Source: UMGS1649 sp045534225
GTDB taxonomy: Bacteria > Bacillota > Clostridia > TANB77 > CAG-465
Direction of reading: 5' to 3'
Length of the DNA stretch: 64,000 bases
Assembly (NCBI GenBank): GCA_045534225.1
Contig: JAZSJJ010000001.1
Coordinates: 62,001-126,000, forward strand
A model generated the notes under the pieces. That model saw only the letters and a program-made list of their open reading frames with translations, did no database searches and was not told the origin of the DNA. Position 1 is the stretch's first letter. Each line of letters opens with the position of its first letter. The position numbers and the translations under genes were made by a program. Shown in pieces: positions 1 through 8,764 of this stretch.

Positions 1-21
1 AAGGCTAAAAAAGAGGTTTAA
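1..21 (+). CDS. possible C-terminal tail of an upstream gene (partial)
   Basis: The first 21 bases read Lys-Ala-Lys-Lys-Glu-Val-stop in frame 1, and a good terminator hairpin follows nine bases later. This suggests the end of a gene that begins outside the window. Six residues cannot identify a product, and the reading could be chance. Confidence 0.3.
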   Translation, partial: KAKKEV

Positions 22-30
22 GCAAATTAA

Positions 31-59
31 CGTCACACGCTAAATTGTGTGGCGTTTTT
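31..59 (+). terminator. intrinsic terminator of the upstream gene
   Basis: CGTCACAC (31-38) pairs with GTGTGGCG (47-54) around an 8-base loop, giving an 8-bp stem with one G-T pair, followed by TTTTT. It separates the upstream unit from the rnj promoter that starts at 61. Confidence 0.75.
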
Positions 60-60
60 C

Positions 61-89
61 TTGACTTTAATACCCCTTAATAGTATAAT
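61..89 (+). promoter_or_regulatory. sigma-A promoter of the rnj-gltX-ileS-nifS operon
   Basis: TTGACT at 61-66, a 17-base spacer, and TATAAT at 84-89. It lies directly after the preceding terminator and about 125 bases before the RNase J start, leaving a moderately long AT-rich leader in which I see no clear riboswitch. Confidence 0.7.
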
Positions 90-212
90 ATATGAGAATT
101 GGTATGTATTTAATATACTAAGATTTGTACGGTTATTTATATATATAAAAATATTTAGAAACGGGGATAAAATTTAATATTGGTTTAATAACAAAGAAAG
201 GATGATAAATGA

Positions 213-2111
213 ATGAATAAAACGGATAATGCCGTCTATGAAGAAGGCGTAAGTATGCTTCTTAATAAAGACATTAAGAAGAAACTAGAAAAAGAATCTA
301 ATATAGATATAGATAATATAAGTATAATGAAAACAGAAGAAATTTCTGAAAAAAGAAGAATGAAGAAAAATTTAACTGAAAAGAAGGTAGAAAAACCTGC
401 TAAACATAACAGTACAAAAGAAAGTATATTTGAAAAGAATAAACTAAAAATAATTCCACTTGGTGGATTACAAGAAGTAGGAAAAAATATAACAGTATTT
501 GAGTACGGAAACGATATCATAATTGTAGACTGTGGATTAGGATTCCCAGAAGATGATATGTTAGGTGTTGACCTTGTTATACCTGACACAACATATCTAG
601 AAAAGAATATAACAAAAGTTAAAGGTTTATTTATAACTCACGGTCACGAAGATCATATAGGGGCTATACCATATTTCTTAAAGAAAATGAATGTACCAAT
701 TTATGCAACAAAGCTTACAGCTGGATTAATTACAGCTAAGCTTGAGGAACATGGTTTAGATAAAACAGCAAAAATAAAAGTAATAGAACCAAGACAAACA
801 GTAACACTTGGTAAATTTAAGGTAGAGTTTATACGTACAACTCACTCAATAGCAGACTCAGTAGCGTTTGCTATAACAACACCAGTAGGAGTAGTAGTTC
901 ATACAGGAGACTTTAAGGTAGATTACACTCCAATAGATGGTCAAGTTATGGACTTTGCAAGATTTGCAGAACTTGGAACAAAAGGAGTAACACTTCTTTT
1001 ATCTGATTCAACAAACGTTGAAAGACCAGGATATACAATGTCTGAAAGAAATGTTGGCGCGGAGTTTGATAAAATATTTATGAACTCTAACAAGAGAATA
1101 ATAGTTGCAACATTTGCATCTAACATACATAGAATGCAACAAATTGTATCTTCTGCAGCTAAGTTTGGAAGAAAAGTAGCTATAGTTGGACGTAGTATGA
1201 TAAGAGTTATGGGAGTTGCTCAAGAACTTGGATACTTAACAGCACCAGAAGGAACAATAATAGACATAGATAAGATAGGAATATATAACCCAGAACAATT
1301 AGTAATAATAACTACTGGTTCTCAGGGCGAAACGATGTCTGGTCTTGCCAGAATGTCTCAAGGGGAACACAGAAAAGTAACTATTACAGAAAACGATCTT
1401 GTAATATTCTCATCTTCATCAATACCAGGAAATGAAAAATCTATTGGTAAAGTAATAGATGAGCTTCAAAAAATAGGAGCAGAAGTAATATATAATCAAC
1501 TTGCAGATGTTCACGTTTCAGGACACGCTTGCCAAGAAGAATTAAAATTAATGCTTATGCTTACTAAGCCAAAATACTTTATGCCAGTACACGGTGAATA
1601 TAGATTCTTAAGACATCATAAAGAACTTGCTAAACAAGTCGGAATGCCATCAGATAATATATTCATATCTCAAAATGGTAGAGTATTAGAAATAGACGAT
1701 AAGTCTGCTAAATTAACTGGTCAAGTTCCATCAGGAGTTGTACTTGTAGATGGTCTTGGAGTAGGAGATGTTGGAAACATAGTTCTAAGAGACAGACAAA
1801 TGCTTTCAGAAAATGGTATGATACTTGTAGTATTCTCTCTTGAAAGTACAACAGGAGCGCTTGTAGGAGGCCCAGACATAATTACAAGAGGTTTTGTATA
1901 TGTTCGTGAATCTGAAGACCTTGTTGATGAAATAAGAGAATATGCAAAAGAACAAATAGAGAAGCTAATACATGCACATGTTACAGAATGGTCAAGTATA
2001 AAAGCCGGATTAAGACAAAATCTATGCGACTTTGTATACAAAAAGACTAAACGTAATCCAATGATACTTCCAATAATTACAGAAGTAAAATTAGCTAAAC
2101 CAAAACAATAA
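213..2111 (+). CDS. rnj: ribonuclease J
   Basis: This is a metallo-beta-lactamase/beta-CASP ribonuclease, the main 5'-to-3' exo- and endonuclease of mRNA decay and rRNA maturation in Bacillota. The zinc motif HGHEDH is at residues 143-148, and the beta-CASP and C-terminal parts are complete (632 aa). Compared with the usual length of about 555 aa there is a charged, Lys/Glu-rich N-terminal extension of roughly 75 residues, and the conserved core starts near KLKIIPLGG. An AAAGGA site precedes the ATG by about ten bases. A tiny frame (ATG AAT GAA TAA, 209-220) overlaps the start. It is the first gene of an operon with gltX 53 bases downstream. Only one rnj copy is in the window, so J1 versus J2 cannot be decided. 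Confidence 0.96.
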   Translation: MNKTDNAVYEEGVSMLLNKDIKKKLEKESNIDIDNISIMKTEEISEKRRMKKNLTEKKVEKPAKHNSTKESIFEKNKLKIIPLGGLQEVGKNITVFEYGNDIIIVDCGLGFPEDDMLGVDLVIPDTTYLEKNITKVKGLFITHGHEDHIGAIPYFLKKMNVPIYATKLTAGLITAKLEEHGLDKTAKIKVIEPRQTVTLGKFKVEFIRTTHSIADSVAFAITTPVGVVVHTGDFKVDYTPIDGQVMDFARFAELGTKGVTLLLSDSTNVERPGYTMSERNVGAEFDKIFMNSNKRIIVATFASNIHRMQQIVSSAAKFGRKVAIVGRSMIRVMGVAQELGYLTAPEGTIIDIDKIGIYNPEQLVIITTGSQGETMSGLARMSQGEHRKVTITENDLVIFSSSSIPGNEKSIGKVIDELQKIGAEVIYNQLADVHVSGHACQEELKLMLMLTKPKYFMPVHGEYRFLRHHKELAKQVGMPSDNIFISQNGRVLEIDDKSAKLTGQVPSGVVLVDGLGVGDVGNIVLRDRQMLSENGMILVVFSLESTTGALVGGPDIITRGFVYVRESEDLVDEIREYAKEQIEKLIHAHVTEWSSIKAGLRQNLCDFVYKKTKRNPMILPIITEVKLAKPKQ

Positions 2112-2164
2112 AGAATATATTAATTAAAATATAAAATAAATGTAGACTAGAAGGAGAATATAAA

Positions 2165-3841
2165 ATGGAAGAACTAAATGTAAAACTTGCAAATTTAATA
2201 TTTCCAGAAATAACTGAAACAATAGAAGACCTAGAAAAAAGATTTCCTAAAAGAAATCTTCCTGAAGGTGCAGAGGTAACTCGTTTCGCACCTTCTCCAA
2301 CAGGTTTCTTACACATTGGTGGACTATTTGGTTCATTAATAGATATGAGAGTTGCCAACCAATCTGGTGGTAAATTCATACTAAGAATAGAAGACACAGA
2401 TAAAAAACGTGAAGTAGAAAATGGAATAACATTACTTGTTAAAGAATTAAAAGCTTTCAATATAAATAATGACGAAGGTGTAACAGGTGAGGATACTGAA
2501 ATAGGAGAATACGGTCCTTACAAACAAAGCGCAAGAGAATACATATATAAAGTATGTGCTAAAGAGCTTATTAAACGCGGTAGAGCTTATCCTTGTTTCT
2601 GTACTGCAGAAGAATTAGACAAGCTTCGTGAAGCTCAAGAAAGAAGCAAACAAATACCAGGATATTATGGTACATTTGCTAGATGCAGAAACTATACTGT
2701 AGAAGAAGCAATAGCTAAAATAGAAGCTGGAGATAAATATGTTGTTAGATTTAGATCTTTAGGTTCTCATATGAGAAAAGTTAAAGTTCAAGATATAATA
2801 CGTGGTAAAATTGAAATGGCAGAAAATGATCAAGATATCGTAATAATAAAATCTGATGGATTACCAACATATCACTTTGCACACGCAGTAGATGATCACT
2901 TTATGAGAACAACTATTGCAGTAAGAGGAGAAGAATGGATACCATCATCTGCACTTCACTTAGACCTGTTTAATGCTTTAGGATTTGAACAAGTTAAATA
3001 TGCTCATACTCCAACTATTATGAAAAACGATAATGGTTCTAAGAGAAAGTTGAGTAAAAGAAAAGATCCTGAATCAGCAGTATCATACTTTATAGAAGAA
3101 GGATATCCTGCAGACTCAGTTATAGAATATCTTCTTACAATAATTAACTCAGACTATGAGCTTTGGAGAAAAGCAAACAAAACAGCTAACTGGAGAGAAT
3201 TTGAAGTTAAATTAAACAAACTAAACAGTTCAGGCGCCCTATTTGATATGGTAAAACTTACAGACGTATCTAAAGAAGTAATATCTAGACTAAATAGCGC
3301 AGAACTTTTAGAATTAGTTTTAGCATGGGCTAAGGTTTATGACAATTCTTTATATGAATTATTAAATAACGACCTAGCTTACGCAAAACAAATACTAGGT
3401 ATTGAAAGAGACAACGCAACAAAGATTAGAAAAGATATAGCTAAATACAAAGATATATTACCAAATATATTCTATATGTATGATGAATTATTTGAAAAAG
3501 ATATAAAAGAAGGATATAACTTTAACCTTAATAATGGTAAATTAACAATGGATGATGTAAAACAAGTTATATCTAACTATATAGAACTTCACAAACAAGG
3601 ATTAACAAAGGAAACTTGGTTTGAAGAAGTTAAGAAAGCGGCAGAAGGATTAGGCTATGTGGTTAATATGAAAGAATATAAAGCAAATCCAGATGCATAT
3701 AAAGGAAGTATAGCAGACGTTACAGGAATTATACGTGTAGCTATAACAAATAGACAAAACACACCAGATATATTCTTAATAATGGATGTGTTAGGAAGCG
3801 AGAAGTCGCTTGCAAGACTTGAAAAAGTTTTAAGTATATAA
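2165..3841 (+). CDS. gltX: glutamate--tRNA ligase
   Basis: Class I aminoacyl-tRNA synthetase that charges tRNA-Glu in the cytoplasm. The FAPSPTG segment runs into the HIGH-type signature HIGG at residues 50-53, and KLSKR at 295-299 is the KMSKS-type ATP loop. At 558 aa it is longer than the usual bacterial GltX of about 480-500 aa, with an N-terminal extension and a helical C-terminal anticodon region, as seen in some Clostridia. AGAAGGAG lies eight bases before the ATG. Spacing to rnj (53 bases) and ileS (36 bases) fits one operon. No T-box leader is present. GlnRS is less likely because the fold and motifs follow the GluRS pattern, and many Bacillota make Gln-tRNA by amidation of Glu-tRNA. 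Confidence 0.95.
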   Translation: MEELNVKLANLIFPEITETIEDLEKRFPKRNLPEGAEVTRFAPSPTGFLHIGGLFGSLIDMRVANQSGGKFILRIEDTDKKREVENGITLLVKELKAFNINNDEGVTGEDTEIGEYGPYKQSAREYIYKVCAKELIKRGRAYPCFCTAEELDKLREAQERSKQIPGYYGTFARCRNYTVEEAIAKIEAGDKYVVRFRSLGSHMRKVKVQDIIRGKIEMAENDQDIVIIKSDGLPTYHFAHAVDDHFMRTTIAVRGEEWIPSSALHLDLFNALGFEQVKYAHTPTIMKNDNGSKRKLSKRKDPESAVSYFIEEGYPADSVIEYLLTIINSDYELWRKANKTANWREFEVKLNKLNSSGALFDMVKLTDVSKEVISRLNSAELLELVLAWAKVYDNSLYELLNNDLAYAKQILGIERDNATKIRKDIAKYKDILPNIFYMYDELFEKDIKEGYNFNLNNGKLTMDDVKQVISNYIELHKQGLTKETWFEEVKKAAEGLGYVVNMKEYKANPDAYKGSIADVTGIIRVAITNRQNTPDIFLIMDVLGSEKSLARLEKVLSI

Positions 3842-3877
3842 TAATGAATTTAGTATTAAAAAGAGAGGTAGAAAGAA

Positions 3878-6661
3878 ATGGAAAATGAGAAAAAGAACTA
3901 TTCTGAAACACTAAATCTTCCAAAAACTGAATTCCCAATGAGAGGGAATCTTCCAGAAAGAGAACCAGCTGTTTTAGAAAAACAAAATGAAGTAAACGTA
4001 TACAAAAAATTATTAGAGAAAAACAAGAATACAGGTAAGACATTTATGTTACACGATGGACCACCATATGCAAACGGTAACATACATTTAGGTCATGCCT
4101 TTAATAAGATACTAAAAGACATTATTATAAAATACAAAAATATGTCAGGATATTATGCACCATTTATCCCAGGATGGGACACACATGGTCTTCCAATCGA
4201 AAAGAAAGTAGAACAAGTACTTAAAATAAGCAAAGATATGGTTGGAGTTCCTGAGTTTAGAAGAAAATGTGAAGCTTATGCTTTAGAACAAGTTGCTCTT
4301 CAAGAGGGTGGATTCAAACGCCTTGGAGTATTAGCAGATTACGAAAACAAATATGTAACTCTAGCTCACGATTTTGAAGTAGAACAAATTAAAGTATTTG
4401 CAGATATGTACAAAAAAGGATATATCTACAGAGACTTAAAACCAGTTTATTGGTGTGAAGACTGTAGAACAGCCTTAGCAGAAGCAGAAATCGAATACGA
4501 AGACGATACTGCAACAAGTATATTCGTTAAATTCAATGTTGTAGATGACAAAGGATTATTTACAGGAGTAGTAGATTTAAGCACACTATACTTTGTAATT
4601 TGGACTACAACACCTTGGACAATGCCTGGTAACCAAGCAGTTACTGTAAATCCAGAATTTGATTATAGCATTGTTAAAGTAGGAGAAGAACACTATGTAC
4701 TTGCAACTGAAATGGTAGAATCAGTAATGAAAGAAGCTGGAATTGAAGCTTACACAGTACTAGATAAAACATTTAAAGGTGCTGAGCTAGAAAATATTTG
4801 GTTGAAACATCCAATGTTAGATAAAAAATCTAGAGTAATCTTAGGTTCAGATAATGATCTATTAGTTACACTTGATGCTGGTACTGGTCTAGTACATACA
4901 GCTCCAGGACATGGACATGAAGACTATCTTGCATGTAAACGTTATGGAGATATAGAAATCATATGCCCAGTAGATGAAAAAGGATATATGACAGCTGAAG
5001 CTGGCGAACTAGAAGGCATGAAATATACTGATGCTAACAAAAGAGTAATCGAAGCTCTAGGTGAGTCTGGCGCGTTACTAGCTTCAAAACAATTAACTCA
5101 CCCATACCCACACTGTTGGAGATGTCACAAACCAGTTATATACAGAGCTAAAACTCAATGGTTTGCATCTGTTAAAGAATTTAGAGATGAAGCACTAGAA
5201 GCTGCAAAAACAGTTAAGTGGTATCCAAAATGGGGAGAAGACAGAATGCTTAACATGCTTAAAGACAGAGGAGACTGGTGTATTTCTCGTCAAAGAGTAT
5301 GGGGTGTTCCAATTCCAATATTCTATTGCGCAGACTGTGGTAAAGAATTAATTAATGAACAAACAATAGAGTTATTAAACAAGATATTTAAAGAACAAGG
5401 AACAAACGCTTGGTATGAATTATCTCCTGAAGAATTACTTAAGGGATATACTCATACTTGCGAATGTGGATGTAAAGAACTTGTTAAAGAAACAGATATC
5501 ATGGACGTTTGGTTCGACTCTGGTTCAAGCCATTTTGCAGTTCTAAACGATAAATTTGGTTTAACTTGGCCTGCAGACCTTTACTTAGAAGGAAATGACC
5601 AATATAGAGGATGGTTCCAATCATCACTTCTTACATCAGTTGCTGTTAATGGAAAAGCACCATACAGAGAAAACGTAACACACGGATTCCTAATTGATGA
5701 AGATAAGAGAAAAATGTCTAAGAGTCTTGGTAATGGTGTAGATCCACTTAAAGTTTGTAACGAATTTGGCGCAGACATATTAAGATTATGGACAGTATCA
5801 TCAGACTACCATGCAGACGTTAAAGTATCTAACGATATCATAAAAGGTGTTGCAGAAGTATACAAGAAGATAAGAAATACAGCAAGATTTATGCTAGGAA
5901 ACTTATCAGACTTTGAACCAAATACAGAATATGTAGAATATAGCTCAAGAGATGAACTAGACAAATACATTATGTACAAAACAAATAATCTTGTAAAAGA
6001 CTGTCTAGCTGGATATGACGAATACTCATTCCATACAGTATTTAATGCAATCCATAAATTCTGTACAGCAGATTTAAGTTCTAGATACTTAGATGTTGTT
6101 AAAGACAGATTATATACATTAAACGCTAAAGATGAACTTCGTAAGAGCATTCAATCCACAATGTATGATGTATTAAAAACTATGACAGCACTTTTAACAC
6201 CAATACTTTCATTTACAACAGAAGAAATCTGGGGTTATATGACTCTTAAAGATGAAGATAAAGTTGAATCTGTACTTCTTGCAGATATGCCTAAGGTAAA
6301 TGATATGTATGATGATGAAGCTTTAGCAGCTAAATGGGATGAAATATATGAATTAAGAGATGCTATACTTGTAGATCTTGAAAAAGCAAGAGCTGAAAAG
6401 ATAGTAGGACACCCACTAGATGCTATGGTTACAATCTATGATAATGAAGCTAAGGTAGCTAAATTAACAGAGCTTAAAGATATTATTGAAATGATATTAA
6501 TAGTATCTAAAGTGGAAGTTAAAGTTGGAGATAGACGCGTTGAAGTTACAAAAGCACCTGGAACTAAATGTGAAAGATGCTGGAAGTATAGCGAGGAAGT
6601 AGGAAATCATAAAGAACACAGTACAATCTGTCCAAGATGTATAGACGCTATAACTAAATAA
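3878..6661 (+). CDS. ileS: isoleucine--tRNA ligase
   Basis: Large class I synthetase that charges tRNA-Ile and carries an editing domain. GPPYANGNIHLGH contains HLGH at residues 70-73, KMSKS is at 612-616, and the WTTTPWTMPGN segment of the CP1 editing domain lies between. The C-terminal zinc finger is complete, with two cysteine pairs (CERC and CPRC) close to the end. The length of 927 aa is normal for the bacterial type. AGAGAGG precedes the ATG. It sits between gltX and a cysteine desulfurase with no promoter or T-box visible between the genes. Confidence 0.97.
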   Translation: MENEKKNYSETLNLPKTEFPMRGNLPEREPAVLEKQNEVNVYKKLLEKNKNTGKTFMLHDGPPYANGNIHLGHAFNKILKDIIIKYKNMSGYYAPFIPGWDTHGLPIEKKVEQVLKISKDMVGVPEFRRKCEAYALEQVALQEGGFKRLGVLADYENKYVTLAHDFEVEQIKVFADMYKKGYIYRDLKPVYWCEDCRTALAEAEIEYEDDTATSIFVKFNVVDDKGLFTGVVDLSTLYFVIWTTTPWTMPGNQAVTVNPEFDYSIVKVGEEHYVLATEMVESVMKEAGIEAYTVLDKTFKGAELENIWLKHPMLDKKSRVILGSDNDLLVTLDAGTGLVHTAPGHGHEDYLACKRYGDIEIICPVDEKGYMTAEAGELEGMKYTDANKRVIEALGESGALLASKQLTHPYPHCWRCHKPVIYRAKTQWFASVKEFRDEALEAAKTVKWYPKWGEDRMLNMLKDRGDWCISRQRVWGVPIPIFYCADCGKELINEQTIELLNKIFKEQGTNAWYELSPEELLKGYTHTCECGCKELVKETDIMDVWFDSGSSHFAVLNDKFGLTWPADLYLEGNDQYRGWFQSSLLTSVAVNGKAPYRENVTHGFLIDEDKRKMSKSLGNGVDPLKVCNEFGADILRLWTVSSDYHADVKVSNDIIKGVAEVYKKIRNTARFMLGNLSDFEPNTEYVEYSSRDELDKYIMYKTNNLVKDCLAGYDEYSFHTVFNAIHKFCTADLSSRYLDVVKDRLYTLNAKDELRKSIQSTMYDVLKTMTALLTPILSFTTEEIWGYMTLKDEDKVESVLLADMPKVNDMYDDEALAAKWDEIYELRDAILVDLEKARAEKIVGHPLDAMVTIYDNEAKVAKLTELKDIIEMILIVSKVEVKVGDRRVEVTKAPGTKCERCWKYSEEVGNHKEHSTICPRCIDAITK

Positions 6662-6720
6662 ATATAACAAAATTATTTTCTGGACATAATATATATAAAG
6701 GATAATAGGTGAAAATATTA

Positions 6721-7890
6721 ATGGACAAAATTATATATGTAGACCATAGTGCTACAACATATGTAAAAAAAGAAGTTTTAGATGAAATGTTACCATACTT
6801 TACAGAGAAGTATGGTAATGCTTCATCACCATATAAAATAGGTGGAGATTCTAGAGAAGCTGTAGAAAAAGCAAGAGAACAAGTAGCAAAAGCAATTAAT
6901 GCAAAAGCGAATGAAATCTACTTTACTGCGGGCGGAAGTGAATCAGATAATATGATAATCCGTGGTATTGCTTATGCAAACAAAAACAAAGGCAATCATA
7001 TTATAACTTGTAAAATAGAGCATCCAGCAGTTCTAGAAACTTGTAAAGCTTTAGAAAAAGAAGGCTTTGAAGTAACATATCTATCTGTAGATGAAAATGG
7101 CTTTATATCTCTAGATGAACTTAGAAATAGTATTAAGGATACAACTATTCTTGTTTCTATTATGTTTGTAAATAACGAAATAGGAACAATACAAAATATT
7201 TCAGAAATAACTAAAATAACTAAGTTTAAAGGTATATATTTCCATACAGACGCTGTTCAAGCAGTAGGAAATGTAAATATTGATGTAGACGCATTAGGAA
7301 TAGATGCATTATCTATGTCTGCACACAAATTCTATGGACCAAAGGGAATAGGAGCAGCTTACATAAAAAAGACAGTTAAGTTTACTCCAATTATTACTGG
7401 CGGACACCAAGAAAAAGGTAAACGTGCTGGTACAGAAAATGTTCCTGCTATAGTGGGTATGGGTAAAGCAATAGAGCTTGCCGCAGCCAATATTGAATCA
7501 TACAACAAAAAGCTAATGGAACTTAGAGATTATACAATAGATAGAATTCTAAATGAAATTCCATATGTTAAGCTAAATGGGGATAGAAATTCTCGCCTTG
7601 CAGGTAGCGTAAATATATCTTTCAAAGGGATAGAAGGAGAATCTTTACTTCTTATGCTAGATATGAAGGGAATAGAGGCTTCTAGCGGAAGTGCTTGTAC
7701 ATCTGGTTCTTTGGATCCATCGCATGTGCTTTTAGCTATCGGGCTTAAACATGAAATAGCGCACGGTTCATTAAGACTTTCTTATGGTGAATGCAATACA
7801 ATGGAAGATGCAAAGTATATTGTAGATTCTTTAATAGAAATTGTAGCAAGACTTAGAGAAATGTCTCCACTTGATGCAAGCGAAATGTAA
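6721..7890 (+). CDS. cysteine desulfurase (NifS/IscS family)
   Basis: PLP-dependent enzyme that removes sulfur from cysteine as a protein persulfide for Fe-S cluster or thiolated-tRNA synthesis. The N-terminus YVDHSATT corresponds to the usual YLDNAATT. The PLP lysine lies in SAHKFYGPKG (Lys203), and the catalytic cysteine lies in SSGSACTSG (Cys325). I chose ATG at 6721, giving 389 aa, because AGGTGA at 6707-6712 is eight bases upstream and the protein then starts like its family. An in-frame GTG at 6709 would add four residues and overlaps that site. It is the last gene of the operon. With no iscU or mnmA beside it, the sulfur acceptor cannot be inferred. Confidence 0.93.
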   Translation: MDKIIYVDHSATTYVKKEVLDEMLPYFTEKYGNASSPYKIGGDSREAVEKAREQVAKAINAKANEIYFTAGGSESDNMIIRGIAYANKNKGNHIITCKIEHPAVLETCKALEKEGFEVTYLSVDENGFISLDELRNSIKDTTILVSIMFVNNEIGTIQNISEITKITKFKGIYFHTDAVQAVGNVNIDVDALGIDALSMSAHKFYGPKGIGAAYIKKTVKFTPIITGGHQEKGKRAGTENVPAIVGMGKAIELAAANIESYNKKLMELRDYTIDRILNEIPYVKLNGDRNSRLAGSVNISFKGIEGESLLLMLDMKGIEASSGSACTSGSLDPSHVLLAIGLKHEIAHGSLRLSYGECNTMEDAKYIVDSLIEIVARLREMSPLDASEM

Positions 7891-7907
7891 TAAAACATAA
7901 ATTAAAA

Positions 7908-7936
7908 TTGAAAATAATCCGAGAATGTGTTATAAT
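7908..7936 (+). promoter_or_regulatory. promoter of the small membrane protein at 7990
   Basis: TTGAAA at 7908-7913, a 17-base spacer, and a perfect TATAAT at 7931-7936. The start codon follows about 54 bases after the -10 box. Confidence 0.8.
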
Positions 7937-7954
7937 ATTTCTCGGATGTTTTTT
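7919..7954 (+). terminator. operon terminator overlapping the next promoter
   Basis: CCGAGAA (7919-7925) and TTCTCGG (7939-7945) form a 7-bp stem around a 13-base loop, followed by ATG and six T. The loop contains the -10 box (7931-7936) of the following gene, so the end of the nifS operon and the start of the next transcript occupy the same bases. Confidence 0.6.
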
Positions 7955-7989
7955 AGTCCAAATAATAATTTATTTGAAAGGAGATAGTT

Positions 7990-8259
7990 ATGAAAAAAGC
8001 TATCGTTGTCTCGCTCGCTGTAATCGGAGGAATTACTGTTGCTTGTACCGCATTTGTGGGAATCGCAAGTGCTGTACAAGCAGCAAGAGCAAAAAAGCGT
8101 TATGAAAGCATGACTCCCGAAGAACGTGAGGCTCATAACAAGAGGATGGATGGCGTATTGGCAGCCATTTTCGATGCTTATGGCTTTGATAAGGCTAAAA
8201 CAGAGGCTCCAGTGGAAGCTGAAACAGAATCTGCTTTGGCAGAAGAAGTAACGGCTTAA
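7990..8259 (+). CDS. small membrane-anchored orphan protein
   Basis: 89 aa, family not recognised. Residues 1-30 (MKKAIVVSLAVIGG and onward) form one hydrophobic helix that could be a signal anchor. The rest is charged, ends in an acidic Glu/Ala-rich tail, and contains MTPEEREAHNKRM. AAAGGAG lies upstream of the ATG with good spacing. It has its own promoter and terminator and so forms a single-gene unit. The next gene (8395) appears to be a diverged copy: both start M-K-x-A-I and share a 19-base identical leader segment. Function unknown. Confidence 0.75.
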   Translation: MKKAIVVSLAVIGGITVACTAFVGIASAVQAARAKKRYESMTPEEREAHNKRMDGVLAAIFDAYGFDKAKTEAPVEAETESALAEEVTA

Positions 8260-8270
8260 TGCAAATTAAA

Positions 8271-8295
8271 GGCACAGAAAATTCTGTGCCTTTTT
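8271..8295 (+). terminator. intrinsic terminator after 7990 gene
   Basis: GGCACAGA and TCTGTGCC pair almost without interruption across 8271-8290, and TTTTT follows. Confidence 0.85.
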
Positions 8296-8306
8296 CTTTA
8301 TTTGAT

Positions 8307-8336
8307 TTGAAAAATAAACTATTTATATGATATAAT
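8307..8336 (+). promoter_or_regulatory. promoter of the 8395 gene
   Basis: TTGAAA at 8307-8312, an 18-base spacer, and TATAAT at 8331-8336. The downstream leader contains 19 bases (8361-8379) identical to 7960-7978 in the preceding gene, at the same distance from the -10 box. Confidence 0.75.
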
Positions 8337-8394
8337 CTAGTTCGAAGATATTATATATCTAAATAATAATTTATTTGAAGGGATGGTGGCTTGT

Positions 8395-8598
8395 TTGAAA
8401 ACAGCTATCAAAATTGGATGCGTAGCATTTGGCACATTGGCACTTGCAACAGTTACTGCGTATTTTATGCGTAGAAGAAAAAAAGTTGTGGCAAAGATTG
8501 AACCTGAGACTAGAACAAACTTTTTGACTAAAACGGGAGTTTTGGACAGTAAAGAGTTTGTTGCGAAACTTAAAGAGAGGAAGAAAAAGAGCGTGTAA
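8395..8598 (+). CDS. small membrane-anchored orphan protein, paralog of 7990
   Basis: 67 aa from a TTG start. The start was chosen by alignment with the 7990 gene: the shared leader AAATAATAATTTATTTGAA ends the same distance before both genes, and TTG AAA ACA GCT ATC matches ATG AAA AAA GCT ATC. An in-frame ATG at 8383 would lie directly on the ribosome binding site (GAAGGG, 8377-8382). It has one hydrophobic helix (about residues 4-22), then RRRKK and a basic Lys-rich tail, suggesting a small inner-membrane protein with a cytoplasmic end. The stop codon lies in the loop of its terminator. Function unknown. Confidence 0.65.
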   Translation: MKTAIKIGCVAFGTLALATVTAYFMRRRKKVVAKIEPETRTNFLTKTGVLDSKEFVAKLKERKKKSV

Positions 8599-8612
8599 TC
8601 CACGCTCTTTTT
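8584..8612 (+). terminator. intrinsic terminator overlapping a stop codon
   Basis: AAAAAGAGCGTG (8584-8595) and CACGCTCTTTTT (8601-8612) form a perfect 12-bp stem around a 5-base loop that contains the TAA stop of the preceding gene. Confidence 0.85.
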
Positions 8613-8698
8613 CATGTCTATTAACAGGTTACATAAAAAACCTTGAAACCCTTGTAAATAGCGACTTTTTGAGGTGTATAAAATAACGCTAAAAACAC

Positions 8699-8727
8699 TT
8701 GCAAAAGGTCGTATTTTGGTATATAAT
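8699..8727 (+). promoter_or_regulatory. promoter of the split glucan synthase operon
   Basis: TTGCAA at 8699-8704, a 17-base spacer, and TATAAT at 8722-8727, 38 bases before the chosen ATG. Confidence 0.75.
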
Positions 8728-8764
8728 GATGTCGTGACAAATCGATTAAAATATGAGGTGTAAA

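Noticed and set aside
209..220. Four-codon frame ATG AAT GAA TAA at the rnj start
   Set aside because: Too short to call a gene; it may be chance in AT-rich sequence, so it is only mentioned with rnj.
2112..3877. T-box or other leader before the tRNA synthetase genes
   Set aside because: Gaps between rnj, gltX and ileS are only 36-53 bases, too short for a T-box.
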